From Pegea sp. RAD2-039 (taxonomy: Eukaryota; Chordata; Thaliacea; Salpida; Salpidae), in contig JAQGEQ010000003.1 of NCBI GenBank assembly GCA_034620365.1, forward strand, positions 930,001-994,000: DNA of 64,000 nt. Direction: 5' to 3'. Below, piece after piece: positions 1 through 11,810 of the stretch (the first letter of the stretch is position 1; each line of letters begins with the position of its first letter). The notes under the pieces were generated by a model. That model did not search any database. It was not told the origin of the DNA and saw only the letters and a program-made list of their open reading frames with translations. The translations under genes were made by a program, and so were the position numbers.

Positions 1-3000
1 ACTCAAATATTTGTTTTTATTTTTATTTCATCTTTGACTCTTAAGACAATCAACTAAATAAAGACATCTGAATAAGTTAAAGTGAAATCAAAACACGGTT
101 TTGTAACTTTTATATCATCTAAAACTAATCAGAACTTTATTCAAAATTTGATCTAAAAACTTTATTAATTAAACAAAATAAGTTATGATAAAAAAAGTTT
201 AAAAATAATTGTAAAGTTTGGAAATATAAATTGCGTATTTCTGCATTTATAGTTCTAACAGTAAATAACTTTATCTAATTAACAATTATTTTTAGAAACT
301 TACGTCTTCTCAATCTCTACCAAAGTGTCCATTTTTGAGGTAAGGTTTTGGTCAAGTAAATCTGGTTTTAAATATTCATTTATATGATGATTTTGCAGAA
401 GACATTTCGAAATTTAAATCAATTCTAAAAAAGAGTTCTTTGAACATTTAATTTAATTTTGTTTAACAAATGCATTAAATAGTTTTGTTGCAAACTCTTC
501 ATGTTGTTAGCTTGACTCTTAAACAGCTAATTACTTAGATATTTACCTGCGTAGCTGGCCGACTTTCAGTAACTAATTATCGGCATTTCTTGCAAAATAT
601 TTTCGATGTATACCAGTTACAAAACTTACATAAACAAATAAAAACCATTTATAAAGTTTCAAAAGTTTAGGATACACAAGTTAGAAAACTTTTTTAAAAC
701 AAAATATATTTTAATGTATTCCTACGAAAGTTGTAAAGTTAGAAAAAAAATATTCCTACAAAAAACGTGAAATCAAATTTAAAAGACTTTATAAAAACAG
801 ATCTTAAAACTGCATCCAGTTGTTGATGGAAATTAAATTCAGATTTAAATGCTTCCTAATAAAGAACCGAAACAAATCTTCCAAAAAATAATTGATCAGA
901 ACTCACAAGAAAACTGCATTCATGTAATTGTGGGAACGTCTCGCTGGTCAACGTAACTGGTGTGAAACCCATTAATATTATCACAAGTTCTTATCTAGTA
1001 TTCTTTCTTTTAAAAGAATGTTCTTTTCGAAATCAAAATAAATTTGTGGATTACAGAAAAGATGCTTGGAAAATGATGATGATGAGAAGAGAAGATGAAA
1101 GGACAAAGCTACAAAAAGTCAAAGAGTACGAATTTTCATAAATCGTGGTTATTAGTTCCAACACCGGGCAGTTAAGTCTACTTTGAAGGTATATCAGCTA
1201 ACAGTAATATACTGAAGGATTCTTTTTAAATTAACGGAAGTTGATCTTTTTTCAAGAGCATCACGTTTCGTGATTTTGACTTAAGTGGTAAAATTGAAGC
1301 CTACAACATCCTTCCTAAAGTAAAAAGACATTATAAAGGAAGAAATATCTTCGATGGTAATTTATTGAATATAACTTACTGTGCTTCTTTCAGATAGCTT
1401 TAAAAAGATCTTCATCATGATCTCTAGTAGTTGGATTTGATAGAAGATCCAAATAAACCTTTTATCATAACTAAATATAGATGAATTTTGATCTCAATAC
1501 TGAAAGACACCGTCAATCTTCTTTAGATCGTTTTTAAAGCTGGTTGTATAAAGAAATCATTTTTTTTTCTGCAAGTTGTTTCTTGGAAATGCTTATTTGC
1601 TTTTAATCAACACCTAATAAGATCACCAATGAGATTACAACGATAGAAAAATGTCTTTTCAGATAATTACTTGTTGATTTTGTAAGTTAAATAGCAATCT
1701 TTTTTCTGGTAATCGATCTATGCGAGAAAATTTTATTAAAATTTCTAATTCAAAGTCGATTTGAAAAACTTAAAAAATAAGATTCTTTTATAAAATCACA
1801 ATTTTACGACGAATGAAGTTTCTATTTTACAAAAATAAAATTTTGATACAGACTTTTAAAACAAATTAATTATTTTCTTGCAAATAGAATCTATTCTATT
1901 TTATTGTTTTTACATCAGATAGTAATAATAATAATTATAGTAAAGTATTATAATCAATTAATGATAATAAAGATAATAATTTTCACAAGGAGTCAGTTTA
2001 TATTTTACTTTAATGGAATAAATGAGTTGAAAAAGCATCACTGGAAATGAAGTTTAATATTATATAATCTGAACTTTACTGCAATATGAATAAAAGTCAC
2101 TTAAACAAAAATGAAAGTTTCAATTCAAAATATGATTTTACAAATTATTGATTAAAACATAATTGCAACAAAATGTTTGATTGCTGAGATTTCTTAGTAA
2201 AACATTAACATAAACAAACATGATTTCCATCATATACTATAGCTTTTTTTAAACAATATTTCAATTAATAGATTTAATGAACGTATTACAAAACTTCCCT
2301 AACTGCTGTACATTAAACATTAAAAACATGACTTTAAGTAAGATAGTAGGAACTTGTTTAAAAACCAATTGAGTTCCGATTAGGTTTATAATTTAGTGAA
2401 ATTTTACTTGGTTTGTTTTTTACGAGGTTTAGTTTATGAAACAGAAAATATTCTGCAAGATATAAACTAGTTTTTATGATTCAGAAGAAGAATATTAAAA
2501 ATATTTCAACTTTAAATTAACAAACTCAAAATAAGCACGTCTACTTTTGAAATATACAAGATACATGTAAGACATTCTTAGCTCCGAAAATGACTCATAA
2601 TCTTTCAACGGCAACATTTGTTAAATTGTGAACAATATATTTACTGAGGAATAACTTTTGAAATATTTTAGTATCTTAAGTTAAAACTGTCAAACATTTA
2701 GGGTATTATCTGTTCTGATAAAGAATTAAATTTCAAACATTGCGGTCAACAAACTACCAATTAAAAAAATATCTTCGGCTTACCAGATGCAGCCAGAGAT
2801 ATCTTAATACTTTTCTACAGAAGTACTAGTAGTAGACGAATCTGACATTTGATGGGTGTAAAAGTAGAAGAAATGACTCATCATTTTGAGGATCACATCA
2901 ATAATACAATTTCGTATTTCAATTTCTTTGATTGAGTTTTTAATTTGCTAAATACTAAACAATACCTTTCTGATTGCTGAGAAGCTATTATAAATGTTGA

Positions 3001-4699
3001 AGATTTAGAAGATACAAAATACTGATAAAAATATTTTTCTTAATTTACTTTTAAAACAGAAAATGGCTGAACAACTACTTTTTAGAGGAGATACTAGCTT
3101 TCAGATGAAATATTAAAATTCCTGATTTTATTGACATAAAACGATATGAATTTTGATGAAAATTTCTTTCGTTAAAGATCACGGTTTTTCGAGAAATTTT
3201 CATTTTAATTTGCTCTTAGAACTTTCTGGATTTCTTTGTTAAGAGCAAAAACATTAATCATTATTTGCAAACTATTAAAAATTTTAATATTAATTTAAGT
3301 ACAGTTAACATTTTAGCATATATCATAAAATAAAAAGCACCTTGAATAAGTAAACCAAAATAGATTTAAAATAAACAAAAATACGAAGTTTCAGATGACT
3401 TTTAAAAACTTATTTTCTATTTATAAATTTATGACTTTATTTATTATTGATTTAATTAAGATATTTTCCAAGAAACAAAAACGAATTTATTTTTGTGATA
3501 AACAATTTTTAAAAAGCGAAACTTATAATAGTGGCACATGATATAATATTCCTGGTGATGACTGTCTTTCATTTACCTGATGGCATAAAATTACATGTTG
3601 AATTTCGACACTAATTTTCTAGCTTTATAAAAAAACCAAATTGTTAATTAAACAACTATCAAAAGAAGATAATTTAGTTTGATATTTATAAAAGCATTTC
3701 TTGAGTATTTTATTTTCTAAAAGTTTATTAAATAACTTCAATAAAAACTAATAAAAAACTGAAAAAATTTATATTAAAAGATTCAAATATTTTCTGTTCT
3801 TTGATTCAAGTATTCTTGAAATCTTCAAAAAGAATCCCTCGCCACTAATCTATATATTAAAGCTTAATCTCATATAATCTAAAAACCGGCGTCTTAGTCT
3901 AAAATATTTTATTAAGCATGTACCTATAGCAGCCATTTTTTTGTGTTTACACTTTTAAGATCATTTTTAATTTCATCAAAACATCTATGGAATCAGAAAC
4001 AAACTTGCCTCTAATGACGATCTTGAATGAGAAGATTGAATTGATTTGATCCTGGTTTATTGTTTGACACAAAAAGAGAGCCGACACATAAACAGATAGA
4101 TCTAGAAAATAAGACAAAGGATTCACATAAAAGAAAGAAATCATGAAAAGTTCGTTTGAAAAAGCGTTGTAAAAGATGAAGGATATGTTGTCTTCATTAG
4201 TAACTGTAAACGATTTCGTAAATTATCGACAGCGAATGTGAATCACCAGATGCAGCCATGTATTTTCAGAATATGCCAATAAGCTAAACGAATACAGAGT
4301 AAAAATTGTTGGAAGGATTTTAGCCGAGATCTCTCACTGGAATTAAGGTTTTCCCGGGAGATATTTCTTCGTCGTTGCCATTAACTTCTACGATACATCA
4401 TTATAAAACTAGTCAAGCAGAAAGCGACGTAAGAATGACAATTTGATGAAATGACTAAATCACTAAAGTGAGGATAAGTAAAGTAAAATATTGAAATATT
4501 CAAACACAATATTCGATTTATGATTTAGTAGATATACCGAAATTACAACCCAATAAAACTGAAGCTTCTATAGAAATTTTAATTTAAGTTAGATTTTTAA
4601 AATAAAGATAAATGTAATCTAGCAAATCTCTGTAAAATTTTTGATGATGAATAAGTCTTTTTATCGACAAAATATTAACGATCTATTACAAGAAGAAGA
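1..4699. other. A+T-rich 3' flank of SIX1/2, no supported gene
   Basis: Stops are dense in all frames and no open stretch has domain-like content. The 3.9-4.4 kb part is slightly richer in G+C but shows no recognisable product. A 14-base word, ACCAGATGCAGCCA, occurs at both 2782-2795 and 4245-4258. A short TAA repeat lies at about 1923-1935. I see nothing else. Confidence 0.5.
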
Positions 4700-4705
4700 T
4701 TTATT
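4700..4705 (-). terminator. Candidate polyadenylation signal of SIX1/2
   Basis: TTTATT on the plus strand reads AATAAA on the minus strand about 97 bases past the SIX1/2 stop. The hexamer is common by chance in DNA this A+T-rich, so only its position supports it. Confidence 0.3.
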
Positions 4706-4801
4706 ATATGATCAAAAAGATCCCATTTGAAAATTAAACATCTTACAAATTATTTCAAAAGATTCAAGACGATATTTAAAACGTTTTTCTTCACAACTTG
4801 T

Positions 4802-7411
4802 TTACTGCAGGTCAATGTGATTCGAAGAAACTGCCCTATGGACCATAGGACTTTGGTAAGGTCCTGGTGACGGAGTATGCAATCCGTGGGGTAGTTGTGA
4901 CGTATGGGCCATACTATAATGGGCAGCTTCAGACCTGTGAGGCTGCTGCAATGATACAGAATTGTGCTGTAGCTGTCCACTTAGTGAATGTTGTGCTTGA
5001 TGATGGAGTATATTTTGAGGATTATGACCCATTAGCAGATTATGTTGGTTCATCAAGCTATTAGATGGATGAGTTGAAGTAGTGTTTTGTTGCATCATCA
5101 AATGTTGTGCACTGATATGAGGATTTTGATGATTGATACTGTTTCCTCTTGCTGATATCATGGAATGATTCTGAAGATGTGAAGCCATTGCTTCTAAGCC
5201 TTGTTGATCTCTATCTATTAAGTAAGATGCTCCGCCGTTCGCTGGAACCATTCCTATATTTGTTGGTCGCGATGAAGCTGCTAGCAAAGGATTCCTAGTA
5301 TCCACAAGTGATGCTCCATCACTGAAAAAATTTCATGACTAGATAGGTTATATTGACTGGTTATCGTAAAAATTTTTTTCAATTTCTTTAAATTATTTCT
5401 AAAAATAATATTTTCGCAAAAATAAAATCGCTGTAAGCCTTACGCTTCTGTTTCAAATAACTTTCTTATAAAAAATAAAAACAGAAAAAAATGAATTGAT
5501 TAAATATTTATTTTTATGACTCATAAACTAAAAGAAACTAAATCTAAATATTGGGTCACAAAAAAAATAACCTGTAAATTAGAAACCTTAAATAAATTTA
5601 TTATTTCTGTGCTGACAAAACACCACATAGAAAATTTTAAGATTTTAATGAATAAATAAAAAGTATTTAATCCAAAATATCTTAATAAATCAACATTAAA
5701 AGTAACATTAACCATTCTGTTAGGTGAAAATGATTTTTACTACCGACTAATTTTGTCCAGCTTCTTCTAATCCCATAGGTTAACTTTCAATTGGATTTTT
5801 ATTAGTTTATTCAACACATCAAAGCTGACGGCATACAGAATTTATTTAACATTCATTACAAGTTTATTTCATTAAATTTTTACAATTTAAAGAATGGTTT
5901 GTTTCAATTAAACTTAAAGTTTTTTAAATAAGTTTTTCAAATTACTGTTTGTTATTTAATAATTAAATTACTGCTTTTTATTTACTAGTTAATACTAATT
6001 TCTCTTAAAATACTTAACATATTTCTTGCTTGACACAGTAAAAATCCACCACAAAGTATTAAACCATAATTTTAAAGAAAATTAAAATATTTATAGAAAA
6101 CAGTTTTATAAAATCGAATTGCTATAATAAAGAGCAAATAAAAAATGATATCATGTTAAACTAAGACATCATCCCAACAGTCTTCTTTATTCTAACACAT
6201 TTGATCTATTTATTGTGAATCGATACTAAATTGACACACCTAAAGTCAAGTTAGTATTTCCGGGAAAAGAACTTGAACGAGACTAAATACTATCAGTAGG
6301 AAAATGGCGGAAGATGTTACTGTTATAAGAGTCTCATTATAACAAATTATTCCCAAGAGGTAGATAATAATACCGGTTCTCATGCTACTGAAACTCATAT
6401 ACAACTTAACCTAGTGCCCTTTGAGATAGTCAATTTTGAGTATTTGTATAAAGCATTTAAGCCAAAACCAAAACATTTCTCAACATACGTTTACATGTGG
6501 TTTAAATACAAATAAATAGAATAACGCAGAATAAATAATGTGGGAACTTAAATATTCACCTGTCACGGCTGGCGTTAGACGCCCGGTCACGTTGGCGACG
6601 GTTTTTAAACCAGTTACTAACTTGAATAAATGTCAGTTCTGTCATTTTAGCCAGCTCTCTCTTATCACGAGGTGACGGATAAGGATTATGAGCATACCAA
6701 TCTTTCAATAGAACTCTTGATTTATCCTTAAAACATTAAATATCGAATTAAAACGATTAGAAATCAGTTTAAGGGTTACAAGCTTACTTTGAAAGTATAA
6801 CTAGTCTCTTCACCATCCCAAATGGTATCTGGGAGTGGATACTTTCTCCTTAAACGATATTTTCCGACTGCACCAAGTTCCCTTCCTCTCGCACTTTCAG
6901 CTTCTAGATAGTGAGCTGATTGCCATAATGTTTGTAGCTCTTTATGGTTCTTTTCCGAAAAGTGGTTTCGTTCAATGATTCGATAAACATCAGCAAACTG
7001 ACCCAAGTGAAAAGCAACTACTGCTTGAGCTTTTAGAACACTTTCGTTCTTCTGTAAAACTTCACATGATGGTAAAGACCATAAAAAACGAGCTAGATGC
7101 TCAATGGAACCCGAATTTTGCAAAACTTCACAAACGCAGGCAACCTGATCCTCCGTCAATTTTGGCTTCTGGTTAACATTAGCGTTCAGCATAGACGTCT
7201 GACTTGAGCTTTGTGGATTTATTGGAGACTGATGAACATTGGGAGAAGCTCCGTTATATGCAGAAATCATTGGCACACTTCTGTCCACTAAACTACTTCC
7301 ATGATCTTGTGGTCTGATTCCGCTAACCATCATGCTTGTGAAATGAGAACCCCTGTGGTCGGTCTGCTGTAACATATGTTGATAGGGTTGTATTGTTAGA
7401 GCAGTCGCCAT
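4802..7411 (-). CDS. SIX1/2: SIX1/2-class homeobox transcription factor (sine oculis family)
   Basis: Three coding exons, 7411-6788, 6726-6560 and 5321-4802, join in phase (introns of 61 and 1,238 bp, GT-AG) to give 436 aa. The SIX domain spans about residues 85-200 ([57 protein letters not shown]). The homeodomain spans about 206-260, with [10 protein letters not shown] and recognition helix [22 protein letters not shown] and EETSY-FK mark the SIX1/2 class, not SIX3/6 or SIX4/5. The tail is rich in Gln, His, Ser and Asn. It ends SQLPHGLHT...SSNHIDLQ, which parallels the end of vertebrate SIX1 (SQPSHGLQT...SSLVDLGS as I recall it) and supports the stop. The ATG at 7411 is the first after an in-frame TAA. 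Known role of the family: nuclear DNA-binding partner of EYA in sensory, muscle and kidney-like development. Odd residues: D195 where relatives have Arg, and TEL where they have TGL in the homeodomain. Confidence 0.94.
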
Positions 7412-7507
7412 GACAGCTTGCTCTATACCAGAAAGTTCCTTTTTAGGGTCCGTGACGTAAACGTTACAAGTAAAATGAAAATAAAATTAATAAACCTTCA
7501 CACTCAG
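7412..7507 (-). other. SIX1/2: 5' untranslated part of the first SIX1/2 coding exon
   Basis: Read on the minus strand, a T-rich tract runs into TTGCAG at 7513-7508, a strong splice acceptor 96 bases before the ATG. The stretch between them has an in-frame TAA and no ATG in that frame, so it should be untranslated. The acceptor implies at least one exon further upstream; the best donor is at 11490. Confidence 0.55.
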
Positions 7508-10500
7508 CTGCAATTAAAAAAATAGTTAAAAATCTTAGCTCTTTAATTTTGTTCTTTCTTTACGCCTGCTAAGTTTTGATCCTAACAAAAAATAATCAAA
7601 ATTCTTCTGCAAATACAAACAACTAATTCGAAGACTTAAAGGCGACAATTTTTAGGAAGCTTAGAATCGCGCAAAAAGTAAAGAGATATGAGCTAGAAAC
7701 AGTATAAGACTGAGGTGAATCTGAGAAAAGAGACATTATAAGAAGTGAGATAAAACGAGAATTATGAAAAAGGCATTTCTTCGTGTTTCTATCAGAAGTA
7801 AGCCGCTACCTTTTGACTAAGAAAAAAATAAGAGATAAGAGAAGAAGATTATATTTCAGTGCATTGTCACAAGCCTGGAAACAATATTATTCATTATAAT
7901 TCTTGAATGAATTTCATTTTTTTTTAAAGTATGTTTACTTTTTCACATTTTATGGTTTGTTGATTGTGTTGAACCTGGGTTTATGACAATCTTTGTATGT
8001 TTATAGAGTCACTATGTTAAAACACATAGGAACAAACTGTTATATGTACGTCATTATGTACACATCAAAGTTTATGATGCTTCCTGACGTATATCACGTA
8101 TTACAAGTAAATCATTTTGACTCGTTAGAATCCATAAGACTTAGAAAAAGGAAATAACAAAATTTTTCTTGATTTGTTAGAATTCAAACAGCTGTAGACA
8201 GATAAGACTTATTTTTGTTTCGTTTATATCAGTTTTGCAAAACAATTTCCCGTGTTCCAATTAATCAACCTATTAACACTATAAATTCATAAGATAAGAA
8301 TTTAAATTAGATTAAAATTATTTATTACACTAATTATATCATTAAATATATTTAATCACTACAGCCATTAATTTAGTCTAATTTTTGTAAATTATAAAGT
8401 ATTTAATTAATCATAAACATCAAATATTATTTTGATAATAATTTCAAAAGATTAAACAAACATTAAAAAAGAAGACAATAAGACTTAAATAAGATTCCAA
8501 GAAAAAGGCAAAAATGAATTTTTTTAAATAAATTTACCAACATAGACTTGGTGGAAAGACTTAGAAAAAAATACTACATTTAAAATAACTATTTGATTAT
8601 TAGTTGCAAAAATACATTTGCCAATTTAAAATGTGTTTATATATATTGCTTAGACACAGAAAGTATTTTTCGATTTTAAGTTTTTTATAAACAATCATTT
8701 TGTAAGTTTACTTTGTGCAGTTTAAATTGACTAAAACTAAAACTAAAAAAAGATTAGTTTATTGTTGCCAATTGAATAGATAACATTAAAAAAATTGTAT
8801 GGTTGAGTTATTACCGTTAAGTACATATCATATATCAAGCGATATTACTAAATTCAAACAATTATTTTGTTAGTAATCATATTGTTTTAGCTACATAAAT
8901 AGTTAATACTTTCTTACTTTAAATTTTGGGTGATTTTTATTTAGTTGATTTTGAAATCTAAAAATGTTAACGATGCTAGAACATAGCTAACTACCAAACA
9001 CCAAATCTGCTACTAATGCTTTTAATCTGTAACAATAGCCTTAATAATTTGTCACATTCAAAGACATAACTATTTTTACTTGGAATTTGATACAAGAACT
9101 TTTGTTATCATTAAAGATTACTTTAGAAGTTTGAGTAATATTAGATTTCATAACCTCAAAGCTCGAGCCACCAAAACAACGCTTTTATTCACTCAGTAAC
9201 AGATTTATTAACTGAAATCTAAGATTTAAAATCAAACTACTTACGACCGACTACTTTTTATAGATTTAAAAACTTAAAAGGCTTTGACTATTAAAGTGAA
9301 CTAACTTTTAGCTTATCACTTACTTAATTTAACTTTATTAATTTTTTGAGTCAAAGAACATAATTTTGTTCACTATAAAACTCTTTCTAAAACAATTAAG
9401 TAGACATTATAAAACACTGAGTTCTTTCTTTTTAAGAAATACATTTTTCTTTCGCTTTAAACAGCTTTGTGTTGCATTTAACCTTAAAAGCATACTTTGA
9501 GTATTTTCTGTTTTTAACAGATTAAATATTTTTCTAAAATTGCAAGTCAATAGTTTCAGCGTTTTTCATTTTTGTTATGGTGTTCGAAGTATTTGAATAA
9601 TGTGATTAAAAAATTTGTTTCTACGTAATTACAAATAAAAGTATTAGAACTAAATATAGATTGGCTGAAGAAATCTAATTTATTTCAAAAATTTATTTAT
9701 TTAGAGATTAAAATGTATCTTAGAACAATTTTCATAAATCATTTCAAGGTTTTCTGAATACAAAAGAAAATATTTAAAGAGATTAAAATAATCTTATTGA
9801 AAAAGCTGACTTATACATTAACAACAGTTCAAAATTTACTAGAGAACTTTTTAACTAAACAACAATTATAGGAAGTGGAAATGATTTGTTTTTGCTTATT
9901 CAGTTATTTTTTAAATAAATCTTTTTATTTGTTTATCTCAGTAGTTTAAAAACAGCACCTCATCCATGCATAGCTTTCTGAAATTTAAACCTATTTATAT
10001 AAGTCAATTTTATTTAAAGATTATTTGAAATGAATTATGCAACAACCAATTATTATGAGGCATATATTTTCTATTTTGCGCATTAGAAGTAATTTATTGA
10101 AATTATCCTAAAATACTGGAATTGAAACTTCAAAATTATATTGTAATCTCAAGCAATAAGTGTATATATATTTGAGCATTTAATTATTTATAACTCCTTC
10201 TTATGTATGAAAGCATTCTGAAAAACTCTACATCAACTGTTAGGTTAAAACCTTCTAAGCTTTTCCGTTTTAAAAGCATTCTGAAAAACTCTACATCAAC
10301 TGTTAGGTTAAAACCTTCTAAGCTTTTCCGTTTTAAAAGTAAATTATTTAGTACTTGAAGTACTTCTACCAATTATTTTAATATATATCAGAAAAAAAAC
10401 AATCAATTCAATCAAAACTATCTTATTTTGTAAAATAAAGTTTCATTTAGAAAATTTTTAATAAACCCATAAAATTAAGATTAAATGAAATTTTATATTC

Positions 10501-11490
10501 ATATAATTGAACGACTGTTTTAAAGCTGCTAATAATTCTAGGATAAGCTGTTGTAACCTCTTTTATTTTATATTACCACAAAGATCAAATAACTGTAGAA
10601 TGTTGATCATTAAGTTTTGATTAAAATGAAATTTCTAAATCGCTTGTTTCATGTTGTTGCTGACAATTTCTACAGATAAGTAACTTTTTAACAAAAACAT
10701 AACTGATTACTCGTGATTAGACTAAAATTAAAATTGAAAAAATACATTTACACAACATCTATACTTGTCCTTAAATCAAATAATTGTCATCAAGTCCAAG
10801 TAATAAACTAAAATGAATTTAAACTGAATTTGCTGATTCAATTGGTCATACTCGAAAATAATTGATATGAAATCAATGAAGTCGGTAAGATCAGATTATT
10901 ATATTAAAGTTCATATCAAGGAGCTGAATCAACTTCTAAATTTGACATTCTAAAAAATCTTTAAAAAAATAGTTTTTAGCAAACAAAATCCTTCAAATTC
11001 ACAATCTGTAAACAGATCTTTTAATCTTGCAGTCTCAGGCAACTCATGAATGTCAAAGCAACACAAGCAGTTTTCCAGAGTAAGCCAAACCACTAAAAAA
11101 CCAAGCACGTCAATACTAAATCTCACATAAATCTTCACACGGACTAAATCACTTTACAGCTATCAAATAGCATCTCTAAAACGCCAAACCATTCGACCGA
11201 TAACATAAAAGATACCAAAAAGAGTTACTTGGGCTGATGTGGTTCCTACCTCAACCGCTAAATCCTCTTTATTCGTGTGAAACAAGTGAATCGCTTAATT
11301 AAGCACGCACAGACGTCACAAAACTCCCCGCTAGATGTCGCTATTTTACTTACAAGTCCTTGTCGCTAGGGTGACAGTCGATGATGTAGACCAGAATGAT
11401 GTGCACTTCCCTGTCAAAGGCCGTGCACGTGTTTGTGCTGACTAATCAACGAATTAATCGAGTTTTTAAAAGCCCCATTTTTTGCCTTAC
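7508..11490 (-). other. Probable first intron of SIX1/2
   Basis: About 4 kb of A+T-rich sequence between a strong donor (CAG|GTAAGG, exon end 11491) and the acceptor before 7507. I see no exon-like open frame in it. It contains a perfect 63-bp tandem duplication at 10210-10339. Large first introns of developmental regulators often hold enhancers, but I cannot point to one by sequence alone. Confidence 0.45.
10210..10339. repeat. Perfect 63-bp tandem duplication
   Basis: Bases 10210-10272 are repeated without a mismatch at 10273-10335, followed by four bases of a third copy. Because the unit is a multiple of three, an open frame on the minus strand runs through both copies, but this is not a real gene. 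Perfect identity points to a recent slippage or unequal exchange event inside the presumed first intron of SIX1/2. Confidence 0.95.
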
Positions 11491-11640
11491 CTGAAATGCG
11501 TGCGCACTGAAGCGTAACGACTTCTTTCCTGTCTTGTTCCCACGAGAAGTACCTCTCTAGTGATTCATCAGCACATCTTCCTCCCCAGCTACCATCGCTG
11601 ATGACGTCATCGGGTAAGGGAAGCAAACATGAGAAAATTA
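11491..11640 (-). other. SIX1/2: Probable 5' non-coding exon of SIX1/2
   Basis: On the minus strand this less A+T-rich segment ends in a consensus donor, CAG|GTAAGG, at 11491/11490. A reading frame is open across most of it but lacks an ATG, and joined to the next acceptor it runs into the TAA upstream of the SIX1/2 start. It therefore reads as untranslated leader. The upstream boundary near 11640 is a guess because the transcription start cannot be seen. It could instead belong to an unrelated transcript. It contains a perfect TGACGTCA at 11602-11609. Confidence 0.45.
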
Positions 11641-11742
11641 TCCGCGCCCTGGAACCTTGGTTTCAATCTTCTACTGGACTAGAGGCGAAAAGTAAATCGA
11701 CCATGTCCATCAACCAAATCTTGTTACATACAAATCGAAAAA

Positions 11743-11755
11743 CGCCCCCTAGTGG
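11743..11755 (-). promoter_or_regulatory. CTCF-like binding motif
   Basis: CCACTAGGGGGCG on the minus strand fits the vertebrate and fly CTCF core (CCASYAGRKGGC). CTCF is a zinc-finger insulator and looping protein known from bilaterians. A single short match is not proof of binding, but its place about 100 bp outside the candidate SIX1/2 5' exon is a typical one. Confidence 0.35.
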
Positions 11756-11810
11756 TGACTTACTAACATTCAGATCAAGTTCCATATCTTTAAGGTGGAA
11801 TTTGGAGTGA

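Noticed and set aside
4867-5064. Plus-strand open frame of 65 codons
   Set aside because: It is the antisense shadow of SIX1/2 coding exon 3, whose minus-strand reading is clearly the real one.
10184-10372. Minus-strand open frame with a repeated 21-residue unit
   Set aside because: The repetition is only the 63-bp tandem DNA duplication read in frame. There is no other coding evidence.
11414-11626. Minus-strand open frame read as a protein
   Set aside because: It has no ATG and is cut by a strong splice donor at 11490. Joined to the best acceptor it meets a stop, so it is treated as untranslated leader.
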